From Streptomyces albus subsp. albus (GTDB lineage Bacteria > Actinomycetota > Actinomycetes > Streptomycetales > Streptomycetaceae), in NCBI RefSeq assembly GCF_000719865.1, contig NZ_JOID01000019.1:66735-130734 (forward strand): 64,000 bases of DNA, in the 5' to 3' direction. The notes under the pieces were generated by a model that was not told the DNA's origin, made no database searches, and worked only from the letters and a program-made list of their open reading frames with translations. Numbering within the stretch: position 1 is the first letter of the stretch; every line of letters begins with the position of its first letter. Of this stretch, positions 14,170-22,008 are shown in pieces. The translations under genes were made by a program, and so were the position numbers.

Positions 14170-15468
14170 TCAGCCCTCGCTGCGGGCAGGCTCGGCGTCG
14201 ACCGGGTGGACGGTCGGGCAGTAGCGGCGCCACGCATCGAGGAACTTGTTGCGCGTGTAGCCCTTGCGCTGGGTTCCGTCGGCGAGGCGGACGTTGCCGG
14301 ACTTGATGCCGAAGCCGCCCAGCATCCCGGCCAGATCACGCGGGCTCAGCCCGCTGCGCCCCCACTCCGCCCAGGGACTTTCCGGGTCCTGGCGCAGGTG
14401 GTGGAGGAGCTCGTCCGTGCAGAGGCTGTCGACCTCGCGCTGGGCGACGAAGACTCGGCGGATGTCGGCCAGGATCCGCGCTGAGCTGGGATGGTCCTCC
14501 TCGGCCTGCGCCTCGTCGGTGACCATCTGCGCGCACGCCGCGCGGGCGAGGCGGGGCCAGGCTCCGGCGGCGAGGTCGGCGACGAGCACCAAGGGCTCCC
14601 AGGTGTCGGCGGCCCGGTCCTCCACCGGCATCTCTGGCTCCAGGTCGGCTGCCTCATCGAGCAGCGGGCGGGCCCATGCGGCGATGCGGTCGCGCAGGTC
14701 GTGAAGGGCTGGGGTGTCGCGGCGGGAGCGGAAGGGCTTGACGCTCTCGCCCTCGGCCCGGCGACGCATCCGGATCACCACCGACCGGTCCATGATCGTA
14801 TCGGGCAGGTCGCCGATCCCCGCGAGCGCGGCCATGGCGAAGGTGGCGAACCGGTGGGGCGTGTGGTCGTTGCCGACGACGCGGGTGACGTACCGGTTGC
14901 GCTGGTGGCCGGCGTTGAGCAGGCCGCGCATCTCCTCGTTCTTCTCCGCCTGCTTCGGCGTGCCGAAGATGGTGTCCGCCTCGTCCACCAGGAGCGTGGG
15001 CGGCTCGTCGGTGATGGAGCGGAAGACCGCCGCCGGTGTGGTGTTGATGGTGAGCATCGGCTCGTGGACCGTCTCGGTCAGCACGTCCAGCAGCCGTGAC
15101 TTGCCGCACCGCTTCGCCGGCCCGACCACCGCCAGGCGCGGGGCGTGCTGCCACGCGGGCTGCAGGTGCGTCGCCGTCACCCACAGCGTGACCGCGTCCA
15201 GCGCCTGCTGGGAAGGCAGGATCACGAACTGGGCTACCTGGGCACGCAGTTCGTTCAGCAGCTCCGAGCCGTACGTCGGCTCTGGGTCCGGCACCGCCTC
15301 CCCGGCGGGCTGATCCAGCGGAACCGTATCCGGCGCCCGCTCACCGGCCGCCGGGGCGGCTTCGGGCGCGTGGCCGGGCCGGCCGGGCACCGCGACCGTC
15401 GGCCATGCCGCATTGCCGGGTGCGGATTTGCCGGGTGCGGAATAGGGCTCGGGTGTCGTAGGTTGCAC
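14170..15468 (-). CDS. DUF3631-domain P-loop ATPase of the mobile element
   Basis: 432 residues from GTG 15468, chosen because AAGGAG lies eight bases upstream; the longer open frame upstream has no such signal. Walker A is GPAKRCGKS (residues 116-124) and Walker B TLLVDEADTIF (158-168), followed by an arginine-finger-like IMDRSVVIRMRRR. DUF3631 follows in the C-terminal half, ending in a winged-helix-like segment (LSPRDLAGMLGGFGIKSGNV) and GYTRNKFLDAWRRY. DUF3631 proteins are helicase/primase-like ATPases common on actinobacterial plasmids and integrative elements, so a role in element replication or transfer is likely. The N-terminal 60 residues are Pro/Ala-rich. Confidence 0.88.
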   Translation of the reverse strand: MQPTTPEPYSAPGKSAPGNAAWPTVAVPGRPGHAPEAAPAAGERAPDTVPLDQPAGEAVPDPEPTYGSELLNELRAQVAQFVILPSQQALDAVTLWVTATHLQPAWQHAPRLAVVGPAKRCGKSRLLDVLTETVHEPMLTINTTPAAVFRSITDEPPTLLVDEADTIFGTPKQAEKNEEMRGLLNAGHQRNRYVTRVVGNDHTPHRFATFAMAALAGIGDLPDTIMDRSVVIRMRRRAEGESVKPFRSRRDTPALHDLRDRIAAWARPLLDEAADLEPEMPVEDRAADTWEPLVLVADLAAGAWPRLARAACAQMVTDEAQAEEDHPSSARILADIRRVFVAQREVDSLCTDELLHHLRQDPESPWAEWGRSGLSPRDLAGMLGGFGIKSGNVRLADGTQRKGYTRNKFLDAWRRYCPTVHPVDAEPARSEG

Positions 15469-15634
15469 AGGGCAGCTCCTTATCCGGTGACGTCGGGCAT
15501 GCAGGCCCGACTCACGCAGGTCGTTCGTTGGAATGCGGGCATTGGAGTGTGCGGAGCCTCCGGCGTTGGCGCGCCGGGGGCTTTCTCGCTTCGTTGGCCG
15601 GGGCGAGGGAACACGGACAGTACGTCCACGCCCC

Positions 15635-15658
15635 GACACAGTCCAGCGTTTCTGTGTC
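15635..15658. promoter_or_regulatory. Inverted repeat GACACAG-N10-CTGTGTC downstream of the excisionase gene
   Basis: Perfect 7-bp arms at 15635-15641 and 15652-15658. The words GACACA/TGTGTC also form a dyad over the start codon of the XRE regulator gene at 16013-16029, so both may be bound by the same regulator. Confidence 0.35.
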
Positions 15659-15695
15659 AGCTCAGCGCAGAAGCGTCTGCTATGGGCTCGGGCGG

Positions 15696-15926
15696 TCATG
15701 CGGCCAGGCGGAGCAGGTTCAACAGGTCGGCGGTCACGACGCGGTACGCCTTGCCCAGCCGCAGGACCTTGCACGGATACTGGCCGCGCTTGGCCAGCTC
15801 GTAGCCCTTGCTCCGGCCCAGCCCCAGCGCCCGGTTGCCGGTGTCCAGGTCAACGGCGGCGGGCAGGGCCAGCAGCTCTTCTCGCGTCATGCCCTTGGGG
15901 TGCTCGGCGGTGTCGTTGTTGCGCAT
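15696..15926 (-). CDS. Excisionase/MerR-like helix-turn-helix DNA-binding protein (Xis)
   Basis: 76 residues from ATG 15926, chosen for GGACGGAG ten bases upstream and because the longer frame adds a non-conserved tail; an ATG at 15890 is also possible. The core ALPAAVDLDTGNRALGLGRSKGYELAKRGQYPCKVLRLG is the winged helix-turn-helix of excisionase-family proteins, with RSKGYEL as recognition helix and a basic wing around RLGKAYRV. Such proteins steer a tyrosine integrase toward excision. It lies divergent from the XRE regulator that precedes the integrase gene, a normal arrangement for the recombination module of an integrative element. Confidence 0.85.
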   Translation of the reverse strand: MRNNDTAEHPKGMTREELLALPAAVDLDTGNRALGLGRSKGYELAKRGQYPCKVLRLGKAYRVVTADLLNLLRLAA

Positions 15927-16012
15927 GCAGTACTCCGTCCATGAGTGAGCCCTCGGCGAACGCGGCATCACGTCCGACTCCAGGCGACCACTAACCATCA
16001 TCGGGAAGCTAA

Positions 16013-16029
16013 TGTGTCTTCATGACACA
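16013..16029 (+). promoter_or_regulatory. Dyad over the XRE-gene start, with possible leaderless promoter
   Basis: TGTGTC (16013-16018), TTCAT, GACACA (16024-16029) form a perfect dyad covering the ATG at 16022. A -10-like TAATGT (16010-16015) ends six bases before that ATG, which would place transcription start at the A of the ATG. No ribosome-binding site is visible, consistent with a leaderless, autoregulated message. Confidence 0.45.
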
Positions 16030-16702
16030 ACGCGGGTTCGATCCTAGAGATGACGAGGACGACGTCCCGGAGTGGGTGGATCAGGTGATGGCCACGGTGG
16101 CCGCCGAGGTCCGCAGACGAAGGAAGGAGCTGCGCATGAGCGCCCAGGACCTGGCCGACCGCTGCGAGGAAATCGGCTATCCAATCCCGCGCAACGTGAT
16201 CGCCAACATGGAGTCCGGCCGCCGCGCCAGCCTGCCCCTGGTCGAGGTCCTCGTCCTCGCCGAAGCCCTGCGGACCTACCCGATCTGCCTGCTCTACCCC
16301 GTCGGCTACGTCGACAGAGTCCAGCGCCTTCCCCTTCAGCACTCCGAACCGGCCTGGGATGCCATGCGCTGGTTCACCGGCGACAGCGAGGACTTCGGCA
16401 TGGAAGACGACATGCTCCGCAACTTCCGCGCCCACATCCGCCACCAGCGCGCCGCCCTGGCCGCTCTGAAGGGCGAGAAACACGAGCGCTGGAAAGCCGA
16501 GACAGCACCCAACCAGGCCGAACGCGAGGAAGCCGTACTCGCCCAAGCCAACTACGCCGAAAGGGCGTTGGAAGCCAAATACCGGCTCCGCAGCGCCCGC
16601 GCCTTCATCCGCGAAGACGGCGGCACACCACCTCACCTGCCACCAGAACTCGCCGACGTCGACCCGCACGTCGACAACACCGATGAGGAGAACGATCTTT
16701 GA
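16022..16702 (+). CDS. XRE-family transcriptional regulator of the integration module
   Basis: 226 residues. An N-terminal helix-turn-helix of the XRE class spans about residues 25-85: VRRRRKELRMSAQDLADRCEEIG, then PRNVIANMESGRRASLPLVEVL. The C-terminal part is helical and charged, with a coiled-coil-like stretch around residues 140-200 (HQRAALAALKGEKHERWKAE). The stop overlaps the TTG start of the integrase gene (TTGA), so regulator and integrase are co-translated. It probably controls the int/xis switch; the dyad over its own start suggests autoregulation. Confidence 0.88.
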   Translation: MTQRGFDPRDDEDDVPEWVDQVMATVAAEVRRRRKELRMSAQDLADRCEEIGYPIPRNVIANMESGRRASLPLVEVLVLAEALRTYPICLLYPVGYVDRVQRLPLQHSEPAWDAMRWFTGDSEDFGMEDDMLRNFRAHIRHQRAALAALKGEKHERWKAETAPNQAEREEAVLAQANYAERALEAKYRLRSARAFIREDGGTPPHLPPELADVDPHVDNTDEENDL

Positions 16703-18372
16703 AGGGTTCCACCCACCGCCGCTGCTACTGCCGCGACCCACACACCGGTAAACCGCTCGGCAAGAAATGCCCCAAGCTCACCAGCCGCAAGCACGGCTCG
16801 TACTCCATACGCCAGGAACTCCCGCCCCGCGAAGACGGCACCCGCCGCTCCTTCAGCCGCGCCGGCTACGACTCCCTCAAGGCCGCCCAGGCCGACCTCG
16901 ACCACATACGCGCGCTCGTCGGCCTCGCCGACACCGATGACGCCGAGGGCATGGCCCAGATAGCCGAGTTGCTGGAGAAGGTGGCAGACGAGAAGGCCCC
17001 TCTGCCGAACATCGAGGCGACCCGCAGGCGCCTCAGCCACGGCCTGGACCTGACGAGCCGACTCACGGTCGGCGAGTGGCTGGAGATGTGGCTGGCGGGC
17101 AAGAAGGGGCGGCAGAGCGCCATCAGCCGCGACGAGAGCAACATCCGGGTGCACCTGAAACCGCGGATCGGGCACCTGCGGCTCGACCGCCTACGGGTCA
17201 CCCACCTTTCGGAGATGTTCGAGGCCATCGCCGAGGCCAACGTCGAGATCGCGGAGGGCAACGCAGCCCGCCGTAAGGCGTTCGAAGACCTCGCCCAGAT
17301 TCCCTGGAAGGGGCGCGAGCACCGTGCCCGCCGCAAGGCGATGAAGGCAGCCATCGCCGAGATGGAGCCCTACCGCCGCATCGTGGGCCCGGCCACGCGG
17401 CAGCGTGTCCGCTCCACCCTGCGGGCCGCGCTGAACGCTGCGATCGCCCAGCAGCTCATCACCTTCAACCCGGCGGCCCACGTTGAGTTGGAGGCGGGCA
17501 AGCGGCCCAAGGCCCTCGTGTGGACCGAGGAACGCATCCTGCACTGGAAGCGCACCGGCGAGAAGCCGTCGTCAGTGATGGTCTGGACGCCGGAGCACAC
17601 CGGCCTCTTCCTCGACCACGTCGCGCAGGACCGCCTGTACGCCCTGTTCCACCTGATCGCGTTCCGCGGGCTGCGGCGGGGCGAGGCGTGCGGGCAGAAG
17701 TGGACCGACACCAACCTGGACGCCGGGCTCATCACCGTCGCCAAGCAACTCGTCGTGGACGGCTGGGAGGTGTACGAGGACGACCCCAAGACCGACGCCG
17801 GCGCGCGCACCATCGCGCTCGACTCCGACACGGTCCAGGCCCTCAAGCGGCATCGCGTCCAGCAGGACAAGGACCGTAAGGAGTGGGAGAACGCCTGGGT
17901 GGAGACCGGCCGCTTGTTCACCAAGGAGAACGGCGAGCTGCTCCACCCCGCCAACGTGACACGGCGGTTCATCGAGCTGTACGAGGAGATCGGTCTCCCG
18001 CCGGTCCGGCTTCACGACCTCCGCCACGGTGCCGCGACCCTCGCCCACGCGGCCGGGGCCGACCTGAAGGACATCCAGGAGATGCTCGGCCACTCCTCGA
18101 TCACCATCACGGCCGACACGTACACGAGCCTGCTCCCCGAAGCGGACCTGGCGATCGCCGAAGCCGCAGCCCGACTCGTCCCGCGCGCCCGCGCCACCTC
18201 CGAGAACACCGCCCCCGAAGCGGAGCCCGAGCCCGACGACGCGGAGCATCCCGGCCCGGAGTCCGTGCCGGATGATGCTGATCCGTCGGGAGAAATTCCG
18301 GAGATCAACTCTCCGTCCGCTCACGCACCGCTCACGCAAACGGCCCCGGACGAGGAGTCCGAGGCCGAGTAG
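16699..18372 (+). CDS. int: Tyrosine site-specific recombinase (integrase)
   Basis: 557 residues, TTG start at 16699 with GAGGAG ten bases upstream and a four-base overlap with the regulator gene. The N-terminus has an Arm-binding-like region with Cys pairs (RRCYCRDPHTGKPLGKKCPK); a SAM-like core-binding domain follows from about residue 110. The catalytic domain shows FRGLRRGEACG (catalytic Arg near 321), LHDLRHGAATLAH (His-x-x-Arg near 440) and LGHSSITITADTYTSL with the nucleophilic Tyr near 475. The last ~75 residues are an acidic low-complexity tail. It ends 47 bases from the 3' end of tRNA-Arg, the expected target, with the terminator between. Confidence 0.95.
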   Translation: MKGSTHRRCYCRDPHTGKPLGKKCPKLTSRKHGSYSIRQELPPREDGTRRSFSRAGYDSLKAAQADLDHIRALVGLADTDDAEGMAQIAELLEKVADEKAPLPNIEATRRRLSHGLDLTSRLTVGEWLEMWLAGKKGRQSAISRDESNIRVHLKPRIGHLRLDRLRVTHLSEMFEAIAEANVEIAEGNAARRKAFEDLAQIPWKGREHRARRKAMKAAIAEMEPYRRIVGPATRQRVRSTLRAALNAAIAQQLITFNPAAHVELEAGKRPKALVWTEERILHWKRTGEKPSSVMVWTPEHTGLFLDHVAQDRLYALFHLIAFRGLRRGEACGQKWTDTNLDAGLITVAKQLVVDGWEVYEDDPKTDAGARTIALDSDTVQALKRHRVQQDKDRKEWENAWVETGRLFTKENGELLHPANVTRRFIELYEEIGLPPVRLHDLRHGAATLAHAAGADLKDIQEMLGHSSITITADTYTSLLPEADLAIAEAAARLVPRARATSENTAPEAEPEPDDAEHPGPESVPDDADPSGEIPEINSPSAHAPLTQTAPDEESEAE

Positions 18373-18380
18373 AACCCCTC

Positions 18381-18400
18381 CCTGGGGGAGAAACCCCAGG
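18381..18400 (+). terminator. Hairpin downstream of integrase
   Basis: CCTGGGG (18381-18387) and CCCCAGG (18394-18400) form a perfect 7-bp stem with loop GAGAAA, eight bases after the integrase stop. It could end the integrase message before the oppositely oriented tRNA gene. Confidence 0.5.
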
Positions 18401-18419
18401 TCAGAGCGATAACGCGTTG

Positions 18420-18492
18420 TGCCCCCGGCAGGATTCGAACCTGCGACACCCGCTTTAGGAGAGCGGTGCTCTATCCCCTGAGCTACGGAGGC
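18420..18492 (-). tRNA. tRNA-Arg(CCT), probable attachment site of the integrative element
   Basis: 73 bases that fold as a complete cloverleaf: acceptor GCCTCCG/CGGGGGC, anticodon stem CCGCT/AGCGG with loop CTCCTAA giving anticodon CCT (reads AGG), T arm GCAGG-TTCGAAT-CCTGC, discriminator A, no encoded CCA. The gene reads leftward, so its 3' end (18420) faces the integrase gene. Integrative elements regenerate the 3' part of such tRNAs, so this should be one attachment site. No second copy of the tRNA 3' end was seen elsewhere in the window. Confidence 0.95.
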
Positions 18493-18812
18493 GGGGCTGT
18501 GGCCGCGGGCCCGGTGAGGGCTTCGCCGCCGCGGTCAGTGTAGCGGGTGGAGATCCGGAGGCCATCGGGTTGCTGAGGTCGTTGATCGACTGCGGTCCGA
18601 ATGCTCGCCGTGTGGGCACCGGCTCGCCGGGCAGCCGTGGGGTTCTTGTTCCCTGGTGCCTTCCCGGCCGGTTCGCCGTGGTGGGCTCCGGCTGGAGCCG
18701 TTCGCCGGGTGCCGCTGCCGTCCGTCCTGGACCCGTTGCCGTCCGGTCCGTCCTTGGCGTCGTTCCGTTTCCGTTTCCGTCTCCGCGGCGGTAAGGGGAG
18801 GCCGTGGTCTTG
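18493..18812. other. Intergenic region between tRNA-Arg and the psp operon
   Basis: 320 bases without a convincing gene. It would contain the tRNA promoter (transcribed leftward) and the 3' flank of pspAB. Short TTTCCGT repeats occur at about 18765-18785. No hairpin or operator stands out. Confidence 0.4.
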
Positions 18813-19436
18813 TCACAGGCCCGGGGCGCCCCACAGGGGGAACCAGCGGCCCAGGTCTTCCTCGATGCGGAGGTCGTCCTTGATGGCCGCCTTGATCTGG
18901 AGCTCCAGTGGGTTGTCCCGCTTCTCGCCGGGGAGGGGCGCGAAGGGGTAGAAGGTGCCGCGCTTGTAGAGGTACACCAGCGCGAGCGCGCGCTGGTCGG
19001 TGTCGTGGAAGGTGACGAGCGAGCAGAGGAGTTGGGGGCCGAAGCCGCTGTCCTGCAGGGCAGTGTTCACCGCGTGCAGATCGTTCACCAGGGCGGGGAG
19101 TTCCTCCGGAGCGCGGTGGGACAGCAGCCAGGAGTAGCCGAAGGCGTCACGGATCAACTCCACGGGTACGCCGCCGCGTTCGGAGTCCGCGTCCAAGAGG
19201 GCCTGGACCTCCTGGCGGACCTGGTTGAACGCGCCGCCCTCGATGGTGGCGAAGCACACCGAGCCCGCCCCGGTCGGGGTGAAGCCGGCGGCCGCCTGGA
19301 GAGTGATCGCCGCCGAGGGGAGGCCGAAGAGCTGGTCGAGGTCGGGGCGGACGGGTTTGCTCCGGCCGAGCAGCGCGTTCCAGAAGCCCGGTGTGCCGCC
19401 CCGGCCCCGTCCCTTGGCCTCTCGACGTGCTCTCAT
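18813..19436 (-). CDS. pspAB: PspA-associated protein PspAB
   Basis: 207 residues, ATG 19436 overlapping the htpX stop by four bases (ATGA). The N-terminus is basic (MRARREAKGRGRGG), followed by a soluble alpha/beta domain: WNALLGRSKPVRPDLDQLFG, AAGFTPTGAGSVCFATIEGG, DAFGYSWLLSHR, ending FYPFAPLPGEKRDNPLELQI and DLRIEEDLGRWFPLWG. This is the conserved PspAB family found with PspA, PspAA and HtpX in actinobacteria. Its molecular function is not settled; context links it to the envelope-stress response. It is the last gene of the four-gene psp unit. Confidence 0.88.
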   Translation of the reverse strand: MRARREAKGRGRGGTPGFWNALLGRSKPVRPDLDQLFGLPSAAITLQAAAGFTPTGAGSVCFATIEGGAFNQVRQEVQALLDADSERGGVPVELIRDAFGYSWLLSHRAPEELPALVNDLHAVNTALQDSGFGPQLLCSLVTFHDTDQRALALVYLYKRGTFYPFAPLPGEKRDNPLELQIKAAIKDDLRIEEDLGRWFPLWGAPGL

Positions 19437-20353
19437 CGCCGTTCGCCACCCCCGCCGCCGCCCAGTCGTGCGGCGATCTCCGCCAGCGCCTCCAGTCGGC
19501 GTTCCAGGGTCGGGTGGGTGGAGAACATCGCGGCCACCGCCGTACCCGGTCGCAGTGCCGGCGTGAAGAAGAACGCGTTGAACGCCTGGGCGGTGCGCAG
19601 GTCCCGGGTGGGGATGCGGGCCACGTCACCGCTCACCTTCGTCAGCGCCGAGGCCAGGGCGGACGGCTTGCCGGTGAGCATGGCCGCGGCGCGGTCGGCG
19701 GCGAGTTCGCGGTACCGGGACAGGGCCCGGATCAGCAGGAAGCTGAGGGCGTAGACGAGCGCGGAGACCGCCATGACCATCGCCAGCACGGCCGCCGTGT
19801 TCTGGTCGCGCCGCCCGCCGAACAGCTGCGAGTAGAAGGCGAACCGGACGACGAGCCCGGCCAGCACTCCCAGGAACGAGGCGACGGTGATCACCGCCAC
19901 GTCCCGGTGCGCGACATGGGACAGCTCGTGCGCGAGGACGCCTTCCAGTTCCTCCGTCTCCAGGCGCCGCAGCAGCCCGGTGGTGACGCAGACGACGGCG
20001 TGATCGGCGTTCCGGCCGGTTGCGAAAGCGTTGGGCAGGTCCATGTCGGAGACGGCGACCCGTGGCTTCGGCATGTCCGCGGTGGCGCACAGCCGGTCCA
20101 CGGCCCCGTGCAACTGCGGCTGCTGTTCCGGGGTGACGAGATGGCCGCGCATCGCGTAGAGGGCGATCCGGTCCGAGAACCAGTACTGGGCGCCCAGCAG
20201 CCCTGCCGCGATGACGATCACCAGGACCAGTGATTCCAGCAGCACGATCAGCGCGGCGACGAACGCCACGTACACCAGCCCGAGCAGGAACATCGTGAGC
20301 CCCATACGGGCGGTCAGCCCGCGGTCGGGCTCGAAACGGCTGCGCATCGTCAT
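19433..20353 (-). CDS. htpX: Membrane zinc metalloprotease HtpX (M48)
   Basis: 306 residues. Two hydrophobic spans at residues ~17-57, then the catalytic zinc motif AHELSHVAHRD (HELSH, 142-146), two more hydrophobic segments (~153-170, 185-205), and the third-ligand motif SRYRELAADRAAA. HtpX degrades misfolded membrane proteins and acts in envelope quality control. ATG 20353 was chosen because it overlaps the pspAA stop by four bases; the larger upstream frame is inside pspAA and pspA. The C-terminus ends in a run of six Gly. Position between pspAA and pspAB is the standard actinobacterial arrangement. Confidence 0.93.
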   Translation of the reverse strand: MTMRSRFEPDRGLTARMGLTMFLLGLVYVAFVAALIVLLESLVLVIVIAAGLLGAQYWFSDRIALYAMRGHLVTPEQQPQLHGAVDRLCATADMPKPRVAVSDMDLPNAFATGRNADHAVVCVTTGLLRRLETEELEGVLAHELSHVAHRDVAVITVASFLGVLAGLVVRFAFYSQLFGGRRDQNTAAVLAMVMAVSALVYALSFLLIRALSRYRELAADRAAAMLTGKPSALASALTKVSGDVARIPTRDLRTAQAFNAFFFTPALRPGTAVAAMFSTHPTLERRLEALAEIAARLGGGGGGERR

Positions 20354-20634
20354 CACCCCGGGATCAGGCCCTCGTCGGTGAGCAGGTCCCGCACCTGGCG
20401 CAGGCTCGTGTCCTCGTCGGGCAGGACCAGGTCCGAGACGGTGATCATCTCGTCCGGCAGCCGGGTGCCGAGCTCGCGCACCGTCCCCACCAGAGCCGAC
20501 AGCGCGGCGGCAAACGCTTGCGCGTCGTCCGTCCGCACGGCCGACTGGAGCGCCGCGTCGAGCCGGTTGAGGCGGTCGAGATGCTCCTCGGCGATCTCGT
20601 ACTGGCCGTCGCCGAGAATGCGCGCGATCATCAT
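20353..20634 (-). CDS. pspAA: PspA-associated protein PspAA
   Basis: 93 residues of soluble protein: MMIARILGDGQYEIAEEHLD, then a helical middle and VSDLVLPDEDTSLRQVRDLL at the end. It matches the small PspAA family that accompanies PspA in actinobacteria. Its ATG overlaps the pspA stop and its own stop overlaps the htpX start, so all three are translationally coupled. The biochemical role is not defined; interaction with PspA is the usual proposal. Confidence 0.9.
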   Translation of the reverse strand: MMIARILGDGQYEIAEEHLDRLNRLDAALQSAVRTDDAQAFAAALSALVGTVRELGTRLPDEMITVSDLVLPDEDTSLRQVRDLLTDEGLIPG

Positions 20635-21542
20635 GTCCCCTCCCGGTGGTCCGGCGGGCGCGGGTTCTTCCGGGCCGCGCCGGCTTCCCGCCCCGCTTCC
20701 CCGGCTGCCGCGGCCTCTCCGGCTTGCCCGACTTCCCCGGCGTCATGGACGTGCCTGTCCTCCGGTGCCGCCCGGTCTCCGGTGCGGTCCCCGGCCTCCG
20801 CCGGGCCGCCGCCCTCGACCGCCGCCCGGCCCGGGGACGAGGCGAGCTGCGCCTTCATCCGGGCCAGCTCGGTCTCCACGTCCCCCTCCGCCGTCACGGC
20901 GTCGAGCTCGGCCCGCAGGTCGTCGCGGCCGGCCGGCAGCGTGGCGTCCTCCAGCGCTCCGGACGCCATCAGCTCGTCCAGGGCGCCGGAGCGTGCCTGC
21001 AACTGCTCGGTCTTGTCCCGGGCGCGCTCCACGGCCAGGCCGACGTCGCCCATCTCCTCGCCGATGCCGGTGACCGTCTCGCTGATACGGGTCTGGGCCT
21101 CCGCGGCCGTGTAACGGGCCTTGATCGTCTCCTTGCTGGTGCGGAAGGTCTCGGTCTTCGCCTGGAGACGCCGCGCGGCCTGGGCGAGCTTCTCCTCCTG
21201 AGCCAGCAGCGACGCGTGCTCGTCCCGCAGTTCCATGATCCGCGCGTCGGCGGCCGTGCGGCGGTCGAGAGCCTCGCGGGCGAGATCCTCGCGCCCGGCG
21301 GCGAGCGCCTGTTCCGCCTGGTCCCGCAGGCTCTCCGACGACTGCCGCAGCCGCTGCGCCTGTTGCTCGACGCGCTTGCGGGCGGACGCCACCTCGGCCA
21401 GGCCGCGGCGCACCTTCTGGAGCAGTTCGAGCTGCTGCTGGTAGGAGTAGTCCAGGGTCTCGCGGGGATCCTCGGCCCGGTCCAGAGCCTTGTTCGCCTT
21501 CACCTGGAACAGTCCGGCGACGCGTTGGGCGATGCTGGGCAC
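20631..21542 (-). CDS. pspA: PspA/IM30-family phage-shock protein A
   Basis: 303 residues from GTG 21542 (MPSIAQRVAGLFQVKANKAL), preceded by GAGGAGGG. The first ~220 residues are the long helical hairpin of PspA/Vipp1: NKALDRAEDPRETLDYSYQQ, then heptad-rich coiled coil (LRQSSESLRDQAEQALAAGR; EEKLAQAARRLQAKTETF). The last ~70 residues are Gly/Ala/Asp-rich and disordered, longer than in E. coli. PspA oligomers bind stressed membranes and preserve the proton gradient. The open frame continues ~500 codons upstream through a divergent gene and is ignored there. It is the first gene of pspA-pspAA-htpX-pspAB. Confidence 0.93.
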   Translation of the reverse strand: MPSIAQRVAGLFQVKANKALDRAEDPRETLDYSYQQQLELLQKVRRGLAEVASARKRVEQQAQRLRQSSESLRDQAEQALAAGREDLAREALDRRTAADARIMELRDEHASLLAQEEKLAQAARRLQAKTETFRTSKETIKARYTAAEAQTRISETVTGIGEEMGDVGLAVERARDKTEQLQARSGALDELMASGALEDATLPAGRDDLRAELDAVTAEGDVETELARMKAQLASSPGRAAVEGGGPAEAGDRTGDRAAPEDRHVHDAGEVGQAGEAAAAGEAGREAGAARKNPRPPDHREGT

Positions 21543-22008
21543 GGCGGTCGCCCTCCTCTCCGTATGAGCGATCCGGATGTCCGAGTGTCCGGGTCGTGCC
21601 GGTGAAAACCAGACGGGCGGTGGCGGGGCCGGTCGTGCGCGGGAGTCGTGGTGCGGGCCTCGCGCTGCGGAGGCCATGGGTGCGAGGGCTGCGGTGCGGG
21701 AGCTCCGGTGCGGCCGGACGTCGCCACCCTCCCAGGCTTCCTCCGGAGGGACGGCGCGCGACAGGGCCGGGTGGTACCTGCTTGGGGAGCCGGGAGCCGG
21801 GAGCCGGGAGCCGGGAGCCGGGAGCCGGGAGCCGGGAGCCGGGGCTACGAGGCGTGATCCATGGGCCGGGGCCGGGGCCGGGCTCACGAGGCGTGATCCG
21901 AAAGCCGTGGCCGCGTCGCCCCCTGCCGCGGGGCGGGGCGGGGAACGGGCAGGTCGGGCAGCAGGCGGAGGACTGGTAGCGGCCGCCCCGGGTAGGGGAG
22001 CGTGCAGC
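21543..22008. repeat. Divergent intergenic region with an 8-copy heptamer repeat and a 14-bp direct repeat
   Basis: Between pspA (leftward) and the FUSC gene (rightward). Eight perfect tandem copies of GGGAGCC occupy 21785-21840. The 14-mer ACGAGGCGTGATCC occurs at 21847-21860 and again at 21886-21899, 39 bp apart (centre to centre), with GGGGCC-type repeats between. The direct repeat is a reasonable regulator-binding candidate for one of the divergent promoters; the heptamer array is a length-variable microsatellite. Confidence 0.65.

Noticed and set aside
1..18419. Second attachment site for the tRNA-Arg element
   Set aside because: No copy of the tRNA 3' end (GGATTCGAACC context) was found to the left, so the other end was not annotated.
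21785..21840. CRISPR-like array
   Set aside because: Units are 7 bp with no spacers; it is a simple tandem repeat.
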